A DNA stretch of 6,105 nucleotides, taken from the NCBI GenBank assembly GCA_937997355.1, contig CALKTZ010000890.1:1-6105 (forward strand), in the 5' to 3' direction. The position numbers were made by a program, and so were the translations under genes. The DNA is from an uncultured Planctomycetales bacterium. GTDB taxonomy: Bacteria; Planctomycetota; Planctomycetia; Isosphaerales; Isosphaeraceae. Of this stretch, positions 1 to 6,105 are shown piece after piece. A model generated the notes under the pieces. The model searched no databases, was not told where the DNA came from, and worked only from the letters and a program-made list of their open reading frames with translations. Position 1 is the stretch's first letter; each line of letters starts with the position of its first letter.

Positions 1-1
1 G

Positions 2-2386
2 GAAATCATCCTCGACACGACCCTGGACGGCACCCCGATCTATGTCCGGGATGTCGCGGAGGTCGCCCTCGCCCCCATGATCCGCAGCGGCGCGGTGACC
101 CGGGACGGCCGGGGCGAGGTCGCCACGGCCACCGTCCTCATGCTGGCCCAGGAGAATTCCCGCGTCGTCGTCGACCGGGTCAAGGAGAAGCTGGTGCAGA
201 TCGAGCAGAATCTCCCCGAGGGGGTGATCGTCGATCCTTACTATGACCGCACGGCCCTGATCGACCGGACGATTTCCACGGTCGTGAGGAATCTCGCCGA
301 GGGCGGCTTCCTGGTCATCGTCGTGCTCCTGGTCTTCCTCGGCAACCTCAAGGCCGGGCTCATCGTGGCCGCGGCCATACCCCTCTCGATGCTCTTCGCC
401 GGGAACCTGATGCTCTATTTCGGCATCGCCGGCAGCCTGATGAGCCTGGGGGCGATCGACTTCGGCCTGGTGGTCGATAGCGCGGTCATCGTGGTCGAGA
501 ACTGCGTCGGCCATCTTGCCCACGCCAATCGCCAGGCGAAGACGATCGACGTCGTGCGTCAGGCCACGCTCGAGGTCCGACGGCCGGTGGTCTACGGCGT
601 GGCAATCATCGCGCTCGTCAATATCCCCCTGCTGGCCCTGGAGGGGGTCGAGGGGAAGATGTTCCGGCCGATGGCCCTGACCCTGATCTATGCCCTCACG
701 GGCTCCCTCCTCCTCTCGCTCACGGCCACCCCGGTGATGGCCTCCTGGTTCCTGAAAATCGGAGCGTCGGAGCGAGAAACCTGGCCGGTCCGGTTCGCGA
801 AGTGGGTCTACCGCCCCTGCCTGGAAACCGTCATTCGGCATCCCTACGCGACGGTCATGACCAGCCTGCTCGCTGTGGCCGCCTGCGTTCCGGTCGCCCT
901 CGGACTCGGCGGCGAGTTCATCCCGAAGCTCGACGAGGGGGACCTCGTCGTCGCCCTCACCCGGCCCACGAGTTCCTCCCTGACGGAGGGGATCGAGGAC
1001 ACGACGCGATTCGAGATCGCCCTGAAAAAAGCCTTCCCAGACGAGATCCGGACCGTCATCAGCCGGACCGGCCGCCCCGAGATCGGCCTGGACCCCGCGG
1101 GCGCCAATCTCACCGACGTCTTCGTGATGCTCAACAGCCCGGACGATTGGACAAAAGTTCATGAAAAGACCGAGCTCGTCGCGGAGATCGAGAAGATCGG
1201 CCGCGAGGTACTCCCGGGGACCTTCTTGAATTTCACCCAGCCGATCGACTCTCGATTCAACGACCTGCTCGCCGGCGTTCGGGCCGATGTCGGCCTCGGA
1301 CTTTATGGCGAAGACCTGGGCGTGCTCCAGGAAAAGGCCGACGCCATCGCCTCGGTGCTGAATGGCATCGCGGGATCGGCCGACGTCAAGGCGCAGGCCC
1401 TGGGGGGGCTGCCCCTGATGCGGATCCTCATCGATCGCGAACGGATCGCCCGCTATTCGATCAACGCCTCGGACCTGCTCGACGTGGTCTCGGCGCTCGG
1501 CGGCCGGATCGTCGGCCAGGTGGTCGAGGGGCAACGGCGATTCGCGCTCCAGGTCCGCTTCGCCCCCGAATTCCGGAACGACGTGGACACGATCCGCAGG
1601 CTCAAGGTGGCCGATCCCAAGGGGAGGCTGATCCCCATGGAAGACCTGGCCGACATCCGGCTCGAGAACGGCGTTTTCGAAATCTGGCGCAAGAACCACG
1701 GCCGGCGGGCGATGATCCAGGCCAACGTCCGAGGCCGCGACCTCGCCGGGTTCGTCGCCGAGGCGCAGCAACAGATTGCCGAGAAGGTCCCGCTGCCGAA
1801 GGGCTATCGCCTCGAATGGGGCGGCACGTTCGAGAATCTTCAGGCGGCGACCAAGCGGCTGACGCTCGTCGTGCCGCTTGCCCTGGTCATGATCTTCCTG
1901 CTCCTCTACGCCACCTTCGGCTCGGTCCGGCTCGGCCTGCTGATCTTCGTGTCGGTCCCCCTGGGGGCGATCGGCGGCATCCTCGCGCTCTGGCTGCGAG
2001 GGCTGAATCTGAGCATCTCGGCGGGAGTCGGCTTCATCGCGCTCTCGGGCGTGGCGGTGCTCGACGGGTTGGTGCTGGTCTCCGCCATCCGGCACCTGCT
2101 GGAAGCTCGCGTCGAGATGAGGGAGGCGATCGAATCGGCCGCGATGAATCGACTCAGGCCGATCCTGATGACCGCCTGCGTGGCCAGCCTCGGATTCATC
2201 CCGATGGCCTTCTCCCACGGCTCCGGCGCCGAGGTGCAACGCCCCCTGGCCACGGTGGTCATCGGAGGCCTCATCACCAGCACAATCCTCAAATTGCTCG
2301 TGATCCCCGCGGTCTATCCCTGGTTCGATCCCGGAATTCGAGAATCCAACGACGACGCAACTCCTCCTCAGGTCGAACATTGTTGA
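2..2386 (+). CDS. czcA: CzcA-type heavy-metal efflux RND transporter, 5' end outside window
   Basis: Inner-membrane proton-driven pump of the HME-RND family, expected to export divalent cations (Zn/Co/Cd/Ni type) from the periplasm or cytoplasm through a tripartite complex. The frame is open from base 2 (794 codons plus stop), and codons before the ATG at 77 encode family sequence (IYVRDVAEV), so that ATG is not the start. Full-length relatives have about 1040-1060 residues, so roughly 250 are missing upstream. Visible in order: the first transmembrane bundle from about 300 to 760, with the TM4 motif DFGxxVDSAxxxVEN at 458-502 (acidic residues at 458, 476 and 497); GGEFIPKLDEG at about 907-939; periplasmic porter and docking segments including ISRTGRPEIGLDP, FTQPIDSRFNDL and VEGQRRF; then the second bundle from about 1860, ending with QRPLATVVIGGLITST. 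The DFG form of TM4 argues against a CusA/SilA Cu/Ag pump. Variants: DSA where DGA is usual, and VLDG in TM10 where VLNG is usual. The exact metal is not determinable. Confidence 0.95.
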   Translation, partial: EIILDTTLDGTPIYVRDVAEVALAPMIRSGAVTRDGRGEVATATVLMLAQENSRVVVDRVKEKLVQIEQNLPEGVIVDPYYDRTALIDRTISTVVRNLAEGGFLVIVVLLVFLGNLKAGLIVAAAIPLSMLFAGNLMLYFGIAGSLMSLGAIDFGLVVDSAVIVVENCVGHLAHANRQAKTIDVVRQATLEVRRPVVYGVAIIALVNIPLLALEGVEGKMFRPMALTLIYALTGSLLLSLTATPVMASWFLKIGASERETWPVRFAKWVYRPCLETVIRHPYATVMTSLLAVAACVPVALGLGGEFIPKLDEGDLVVALTRPTSSSLTEGIEDTTRFEIALKKAFPDEIRTVISRTGRPEIGLDPAGANLTDVFVMLNSPDDWTKVHEKTELVAEIEKIGREVLPGTFLNFTQPIDSRFNDLLAGVRADVGLGLYGEDLGVLQEKADAIASVLNGIAGSADVKAQALGGLPLMRILIDRERIARYSINASDLLDVVSALGGRIVGQVVEGQRRFALQVRFAPEFRNDVDTIRRLKVADPKGRLIPMEDLADIRLENGVFEIWRKNHGRRAMIQANVRGRDLAGFVAEAQQQIAEKVPLPKGYRLEWGGTFENLQAATKRLTLVVPLALVMIFLLLYATFGSVRLGLLIFVSVPLGAIGGILALWLRGLNLSISAGVGFIALSGVAVLDGLVLVSAIRHLLEARVEMREAIESAAMNRLRPILMTACVASLGFIPMAFSHGSGAEVQRPLATVVIGGLITSTILKLLVIPAVYPWFDPGIRESNDDATPPQVEHC

Positions 2387-2455
2387 CGAATCGAAGGGAT
2401 CGGGCTTCTGCTCAAAGCTCGATCGGTCTTGATGCCGATACCAACGTTAGGGCTT

Positions 2456-2484
2456 TTCGGATTGAATCCGAAGGAATCGGATTC
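2456..2484 (+). promoter_or_regulatory. Overlapping inverted repeats (alternative hairpins or operator)
   Basis: The gap between the pump and the outer-membrane factor holds a perfect 17-bp palindrome: TTCGGATT (2456-2463), one G, AATCCGAA (2465-2472). The right arm can instead pair with a second copy of the left-arm sequence: GAATCCGA (2464-2471) with TCGGATTC (2477-2484), loop of 5. The two hairpins therefore exclude each other. The repeated TCGGATT units are 20 bp apart, about two helical turns, which would also suit a dimeric repressor operator. Two smaller stems flank it: 2422-2426 with 2435-2439, and ACCGG/CCGGT at 2488-2502 just before the ribosome-binding site. The repeats are seen directly; a regulatory role is inference. 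The alternatives are an mRNA processing or stability element between the two cistrons, or chance. Confidence 0.4.
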
Positions 2485-2512
2485 GCGACCGGAGATCCCG
2501 GTGTTCTGATCG

Positions 2513-2518
2513 AGGAGG
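2513..2518 (+). promoter_or_regulatory. Shine-Dalgarno for the outer-membrane factor gene
   Basis: AGGAGG at 2513-2518 is a full anti-16S match. It lies 12 bases before the ATG at 2531, slightly longer than the usual 5-9 spacing. It supports that start, as does the signal peptide that begins there. Confidence 0.75.
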
Positions 2519-2530
2519 ACCGTAGAACCC

Positions 2531-4102
2531 ATGAAACCTTCCTTGGCAGCCGCAATCCTGGCGACGGCCTCCTGGTTCGCGTTGAATGGAGTGAGCGCGA
2601 CGGCCCAGACCGTCCCCTCGGGGAGCGCCCCCAATCGGATGGGCGAGGGTTCGAGCCTCGGCCCTTCCCCCGGCGAGGGGGGGGCCTCGCTCAACTCCCC
2701 CGGCTCTCAGGAAAACACGCTCGGCGGGAGGGCCGGCACCTCCGCCCCTCGGATCGTCCCGAACGAATCGGCCCCGAGAGGCTTCGGGCGGCGGGCCCGC
2801 CCCGAGGTGCAGCCGATCACCCCGATCGCGGATCCCGATATTCCGATTTTCGGGCCCCTCTCGCTCCCCTCGTCACGCAACGAGCCGGTCCCGGGGGGCC
2901 TGACGCTCGACGACGCGATCGAGCGGTTGGTCCGCCACAATCGCGAGCTCCGCGCCAAATTCCTGGAACTCCCCCAGGCCCGAGCCGACGTGCTGACCGC
3001 CAGCCTGCGCGCCAACCCGATCCTCTACGCGGACTCCCAGCTCATCCCCTACGGCAGCTACTCGAAGCAGCGGGCCGGCGGCCCGACCCAGTACGACGTG
3101 AACATCACCTGGCCGCTGGACGTGACGGGCAAGCGTAAGTCGCGGACCGTCGTGGCCCATCAAATCCTGCACGTCCTCGAAGCTCAATATCAGGACGCGG
3201 TCCGGCTCCAGATCGGCAACCTGTACATGGCCTACGTGGATGCCATCGCCGCCCGCGAGACGGTCCTCTATTCGCAGACCGCCGTCGCGGGACTCGATCA
3301 GGTCGAGGAGATCGCCAAGACCCGCCTGAAGGCGAAGGTGACCACCCCCGCCGAGGTCAACCGCCTCGTCATCCAGCGAGAGGCCGCCGCCGCCGAGCTC
3401 GCCCAGGCGAAGCTCGCCCGGATCGAGGCCCATCGCACCCTCGACATCCTGCTCGACATGCCCCCCGATGAGCCGGAAGACCTGAAGATCGCCGGGTCAT
3501 TGGCCGGCCCTACGGCGACCGCCCCGGAGGTCGATTCCTTGATCCAGCTGGCGCTGACCTCGCGCCCCGACCTGAATGCGTTCAAATTGGGGGTCCGGCG
3601 GGCCGAGGCGGACGTCCGGCTCGCCCGGGCGGAGCGGCTCTCCGATCTCTATCTGCTGGCCCAGCCCTACACCTTCCAGGACAACAGGCCGTTCGGCACC
3701 CAGAGCGCCCATTCCTGGGCGATGGGCATCACCGTCCCGCTCCCCCTCTTCAACCGGAACCAGGGGAATATCGAGCGGGCCAAGATCAACGTCGGCCAGT
3801 CTCAGATCGAGCTGAGCGCCATGGAACAGCGCGTCGTCGCCGATGTGCGGCGCGCCCACGGGCAGTTCAACCTCACCCGCGATTCGCTCGTCAAGTACGA
3901 GCGGGACATGCTGCCGGCCGCGAGCCAGGTCCTCGACGAGGCGATGCGCCTCTATCGGGGGGGCGAGGCCGATTTCGGCACGTTCCTCAACGCCAGGCGC
4001 GATTACAACGAGGCCATCCGCCTCTACCTCGACACGCTGATCCGCCACCGCCGCAGCCAGCTCAACCTCAATACCGTCGTGGGCTGCCGAATCCTGCCGT
4101 GA
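2531..4102 (+). CDS. TolC/CzcC-type outer-membrane factor of the metal-efflux system
   Basis: Outer-membrane duct of the tripartite exporter, expected to receive substrate from the RND pump encoded just upstream via a periplasmic adaptor. Of 523 residues, 1-26 form a Sec signal peptide (KPS start, hydrophobic core, cleavage likely after SATAQ). Residues 27-122 are a Pro/Gly/Ser/Arg-rich low-complexity linker. Residues 123-520 hold two OEP repeats. Repeat one starts GLTLDDAIERLVRHN and includes ITWPLDVTGKRKSR (192-205) and coiled-coil-forming helices to about 310. Repeat two starts LIQLALTSRPDL (337) and includes the hallmark VPLPLFNRNQGNI (402-414), then long helices to the end. There is no lipobox cysteine; the only Cys is at 519, so unlike many CzcC proteins it is probably not a lipoprotein. 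Usual family length is about 400-480, and the excess is the linker. It lies 144 bp after the pump on the same strand, probably in one operon. A G8 run at 2677-2684 sits in the linker. Family is certain; metal partner is inferred. Confidence 0.93.
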   Translation: MKPSLAAAILATASWFALNGVSATAQTVPSGSAPNRMGEGSSLGPSPGEGGASLNSPGSQENTLGGRAGTSAPRIVPNESAPRGFGRRARPEVQPITPIADPDIPIFGPLSLPSSRNEPVPGGLTLDDAIERLVRHNRELRAKFLELPQARADVLTASLRANPILYADSQLIPYGSYSKQRAGGPTQYDVNITWPLDVTGKRKSRTVVAHQILHVLEAQYQDAVRLQIGNLYMAYVDAIAARETVLYSQTAVAGLDQVEEIAKTRLKAKVTTPAEVNRLVIQREAAAAELAQAKLARIEAHRTLDILLDMPPDEPEDLKIAGSLAGPTATAPEVDSLIQLALTSRPDLNAFKLGVRRAEADVRLARAERLSDLYLLAQPYTFQDNRPFGTQSAHSWAMGITVPLPLFNRNQGNIERAKINVGQSQIELSAMEQRVVADVRRAHGQFNLTRDSLVKYERDMLPAASQVLDEAMRLYRGGEADFGTFLNARRDYNEAIRLYLDTLIRHRRSQLNLNTVVGCRILP

Positions 4103-4125
4103 CCGGCGAGGCGACGGCCGAAGAG

Positions 4126-4189
4126 ACAATCAACAAAAATACCAATTGATCATTATATTATATTTTTTGATACAATTTTACTTGATTGT
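4126..4189. terminator. AT-rich probable bidirectional terminator between convergent genes
   Basis: The spacer between the two stop codons (4103-4177), running into the last codons of the minus-strand gene, contains nested inverted repeats. The outer arms are ACAATCAA (4126-4133) and TTGATTGT (4182-4189). The inner arms are AATTGATCA (4144-4152) and TGATACAATT (4168-4177), 9 bp with one bulged A at 4172 and a 15-base AT loop. For minus-strand transcripts the inner hairpin is followed by a T run (complement of A 4135-4139). For plus-strand transcripts TTTT follows at 4176-4179. Position and symmetry fit a shared terminator. The stems are AT-rich and weak, so intrinsic termination is uncertain. 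Confidence 0.45.
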
Positions 4190-5089
4190 TCTTTCATAAA
4201 ATTCGCGGACTTCAATCTCGTCGGGGTCGAAGCGGAGGTATTGCTTCATGACCATGCGATTCGAGGCCGAGACGGCATAGCGGGCCCGCTCGATCCCGTT
4301 CGAGACGTACCACTCGAAGGCGCTCGCCGTGACGAGCATGTGCGCCCAGCCCGCCCGGGTCCCCCGGGTTTGCAGAGATGGCGAGACGGCGAGCGCCTCG
4401 ATCGCGACGCGCTTCTCCTCGCGGCGGTGATACAGGGCGGCCTGGACCGCCCCATCGAGCATCACCGCATGGCCGAGATTGCTCGTGAGCCGATCCGCGA
4501 CGGCCCGGAGGCAGGCCTCGACCTGGTCGTCCATCCCCCCGAGCTGGGCCGCGAAGAGTTCGGCGATCTGTCGCCGCGGGGCTTCCCGCAGCGAGACGAC
4601 CTCGGCACGACTCGGGATCTTGCCATGCCCGGCCAGCCAGTCGCGTCGCGAGCTGAAATGGGCGGACATCCGCCGCACGTCGGCGTCGAAGGTGTGGAGC
4701 CGCTGGGCGGGGGCGAATCCGCGAGCGGCCAGGAAGTCGGCCCAGGCCCCCTGCTCCGGCAGCCCGGCGATGGCCGAGATCACCTCGATCCCGCGCCGCC
4801 GGGCGGCGTCGTCGAGATGGTGCAGCAACCGGGTCCCGACTCCTCGGCGTCGATGCGGCGCGGGGACCCTCATCGCGATCTTCATGAGCGGTCGCCCGTC
4901 GACGCGCCGACGCCCCACGGTGAACGCAGCGGCGCCCAGGAACCGGAGCGGATTCTGGGCCGTCGCGAGCACGAAGTCGGGCGACGTTCCCCAGGCGAAC
5001 GCCTCCGGCAGCAGCATGCGGCAAGCGGGGAGTTCGGTTTCGAGCGCGGCGCGGACAACGGCAGGGCGTTCCAGAATCGCTCGGCTCAT
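4178..5089 (-). CDS. Two-domain GNAT-family N-acetyltransferase
   Basis: Probable acetyl-CoA-dependent acetyltransferase in the cytosol; substrate unknown. The protein has 303 residues. Domain one (about 11-138) has the acetyl-CoA pyrophosphate loop R/QxxGxG/A as R80-R-R-G83-V-G85 in PHRRRGVGTRLL, followed by helix HHLDDAARRRG, a strand VISAIAG, and the closing FLAARGF typical of GNAT motif B. Domain two (about 163-300) follows the same plan: a strand AIEALAVSP, then Q240-T-R-G243-T-R245, then a strand with N277 and YLRF near the end. Its last loop position is Arg rather than Gly/Ala, so cofactor binding there may be lost. Tandem GNATs with one active and one degenerate half are known, mycothiol synthase being an example, but nothing here shows that function. 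The ATG at 5087-5089 overlaps the stop of the upstream TPR gene as ATGA, with GAGG 9 bases before it. Expression is therefore probably coupled to that gene. The last codons run into the AT-rich spacer. Confidence 0.85.
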   Translation of the reverse strand: MSRAILERPAVVRAALETELPACRMLLPEAFAWGTSPDFVLATAQNPLRFLGAAAFTVGRRRVDGRPLMKIAMRVPAPHRRRGVGTRLLHHLDDAARRRGIEVISAIAGLPEQGAWADFLAARGFAPAQRLHTFDADVRRMSAHFSSRRDWLAGHGKIPSRAEVVSLREAPRRQIAELFAAQLGGMDDQVEACLRAVADRLTSNLGHAVMLDGAVQAALYHRREEKRVAIEALAVSPSLQTRGTRAGWAHMLVTASAFEWYVSNGIERARYAVSASNRMVMKQYLRFDPDEIEVREFYERTIK

Positions 5090-6105
5090 GGGCGGTTCCC
5101 TCGGGAATCGATTCCGATCGGTTCAACACGTGCCCGTTTGAGTCTTCGACGGAGAGCGGTCAGTCTTCTTCGAGCTTCGGAGATGGACGGATCGATCGCG
5201 AGACAGGCTTCGAGCGATTCCATCGCTGCTTCCAGGCGCCCCAGCATCGACTGGCCGATGCCGAGCAGGTAGCGCGCGGTCGCGTCGTCATGCCGGATCG
5301 CGATGGCCCCGCGAGCCGCCGCGACGGCCTCTTCGAACTTCCCCGCTTCAAGGCAGGCCCGGGCCAGGCCGAGATAACCCGCCAGGCTTTCGCCCCCTGC
5401 CTCGAGCGCGAGCCGGAAGACCCGCTCGGCGTCCGGCCAATGCCTGGTCGCCAAGTAGGACTCGCCGATATGGAGATAGAGTTCTCCCTTGTGGGAGACG
5501 CCCCCCTCGGCGCGCCGGAGCGCGTTGAACGCTTCCTGCGATTTCCCTTCGAGGATCGCCGCTCGGGCCAGGAAATAGTCGGCCACGGAACGTTCCTCGG
5601 GACGGTCGAGAGAACGCGCGAACAGTCGCCGACATTCCTCGGTTTCTCCAAGCATCAGCTGGCATTGAGCCAGATGGAGCGCGTATTGCGATTCCGATGG
5701 AACTTCCTGGTTGAGTGACCGGAACAGCCGGGCCGCTTCCGCAACCCGCCCGCCCTCCAGATAGGACCGAGCCAGATTGAAGTCCCGGGTGCGCCGATGG
5801 TCCGAGTCGATGGCCTCATCGGACACGTCGTCGATCGATTGATCGACCGAGCAAGCGCCGGCCAGTTCCGCGAGGGCTTCCTGAAGCTCGCTCAACCCCT
5901 CCGCAACCGATTGATCGCAATCCGGTGAACTTGGTCGACCTTCCGCCTCCCAGGTCGGCCGAAAGGCCACGGCGGGAGGTTCGGCAAACAGGTCGACCAG
6001 CGGTCGACCGGCCATGTCCTCGCCGACGGGCAGATCGAGGATCGCGAGGATTGTCGGAGTGATGTCGAGGAGGGACGCTCCAACGATCCGTTCGTCTTGC
6101 TTCAG
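5086..6105 (-). CDS. Alkaline-phosphatase/sulfatase-superfamily domain fused to TPR repeats, 5' end outside window
   Basis: C-terminal 339 residues of a larger protein. The minus-strand frame is open to the window edge. The first codons read KQDERIVGASLLDITPTI, then LAILDLPVGEDMAGRPL and VDLFAEPP. This matches the closing segment of type I phosphodiesterase/sulfatase-like proteins (pattern LLDxxPTxLxxLGLPxxxDMxGR). The ATG at 6013-6015 is the Met of that DMxGR motif, so it is internal, not the start. The metal and nucleophile residues lie outside the window, so catalytic competence cannot be judged. An acidic, Ser-rich connector (about 50-100) is followed by about six TPR units, with boundaries near residues 105, 139, 172, 207, 241 and 275 of the visible part. 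Unit landmarks include NLARSYLEGGRVAEAARLF and YLGLARACLEAGKFEEAV. An Arg-rich tail RRRLKRAR ends the protein. The TPR array probably binds a partner protein. It is the first gene seen of a unit with the GNAT gene. The superfamily call rests on a short stretch; the TPR call is firm. Confidence 0.85.
   Translation of the reverse strand: MKQDERIVGASLLDITPTILAILDLPVGEDMAGRPLVDLFAEPPAVAFRPTWEAEGRPSSPDCDQSVAEGLSELQEALAELAGACSVDQSIDDVSDEAIDSDHRRTRDFNLARSYLEGGRVAEAARLFRSLNQEVPSESQYALHLAQCQLMLGETEECRRLFARSLDRPEERSVADYFLARAAILEGKSQEAFNALRRAEGGVSHKGELYLHIGESYLATRHWPDAERVFRLALEAGGESLAGYLGLARACLEAGKFEEAVAAARGAIAIRHDDATARYLLGIGQSMLGRLEAAMESLEACLAIDPSISEARRRLTALRRRLKRARVEPIGIDSRGNRP
5096..5102 (-). promoter_or_regulatory. 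Ribosome-binding site of the GNAT gene, inside the upstream coding region
   Basis: On the minus strand GAGGGAA precedes the GNAT ATG; the GAGG core (5102-5099) is 9 bases from the start codon. It lies within the last codons of the preceding gene. Together with the 4-base ATGA overlap it supports translational coupling and this start. Confidence 0.5.

Noticed and set aside
2383..2411. TTGACG at 2383-2388 as a -35 box for a separate promoter of the outer-membrane factor.
   Set aside because: No -10 resembling TATAAT at 16-18 bases spacing; the match overlaps the pump stop codon and is probably chance.
1816..3138. Long plus-strand open frame (440 codons) crossing the gap between the pump and the outer-membrane factor.
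   Set aside because: Its translation is Arg/Pro/Gly-rich with no domain, and it overlaps two certain genes in another frame. High G+C produces such frames.
2873..3433. Minus-strand open frame of 186 codons opposite the outer-membrane factor.
   Set aside because: Gly/Leu/Asp-rich shadow opposite a well-supported OEP domain.
4104..4120. CGGC/GCCG stem directly after the outer-membrane factor stop as a GC-rich terminator.
   Set aside because: Only 4 bp with a 9-base loop and no T run following.
4241..5272. Plus-strand open frame of 343 codons opposite the GNAT gene and the TPR tail, and a minus-strand frame at 4212-5129.
   Set aside because: Both are antisense or frame-shifted shadows of genes with recognisable domains, and their composition is low-complexity.
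5831..5846. Inverted repeat TCGATC/GATCGA.
   Set aside because: Explained by codons for Ser-Val-Asp-Gln-Ser-Ile-Asp inside the connector; no sign of a regulatory context.
5933..6009. Three copies of the 8-bp palindrome GGTCGACC (5933, 5991, 6002).
   Set aside because: They fall in coding sequence for Gly-Arg-Pro and Val-Asp-Leu; GTCGAC-type words are expected to be common in GC-rich DNA, and the spacing is irregular.

Overview
The window is GC-rich (about two thirds G+C by eye). It carries two convergent gene blocks separated by a very AT-rich spacer. The GC-rich coding style, the roughly 95-residue low-complexity linker in an outer-membrane factor, and a predicted alkaline-phosphatase-superfamily/TPR fusion would fit a planctomycete, perhaps of the Isosphaera/Singulisphaera group. 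This is inference from style and gene content; no marker gene is present.

Plus strand, 1-4102: a metal-efflux block. It opens inside a CzcA-type heavy-metal RND transporter whose first roughly 250 residues lie upstream. A 144-bp gap follows, containing several small inverted repeats and a clear Shine-Dalgarno. Next is a TolC/CzcC-type outer-membrane factor. Together these would form the inner-membrane pump and outer-membrane duct of a tripartite exporter of divalent cations. The periplasmic adaptor (CzcB type) is not in the window and is most likely upstream.

Centre, about 4103-4200: a short spacer between convergent genes. The stretch 4121-4200 is only about 20% G+C and has nested inverted repeats, so it probably terminates both transcription units.

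Minus strand, 6105-4178: a second transcription unit. Its first gene enters from beyond the right edge. It ends an alkaline-phosphatase/sulfatase-superfamily domain and continues into six TPR units. The internal ATG at 6015 is not a plausible start, because in-frame upstream codons encode recognisable domain sequence. Its stop overlaps the start of the next gene by the 4-base ATGA arrangement. That next gene is a two-domain GNAT acetyltransferase whose second acetyl-CoA motif looks degenerate. Co-translation suggests a shared role, but substrates cannot be read from the sequence.

I see no mobile element, CRISPR array, tRNA or rRNA. No wholly new system is evident. The best candidates for a second look are the phosphatase-TPR/tandem-GNAT pair, the alternative hairpins before the outer-membrane factor, and the acidic substitution in transmembrane segment 10 of the pump.
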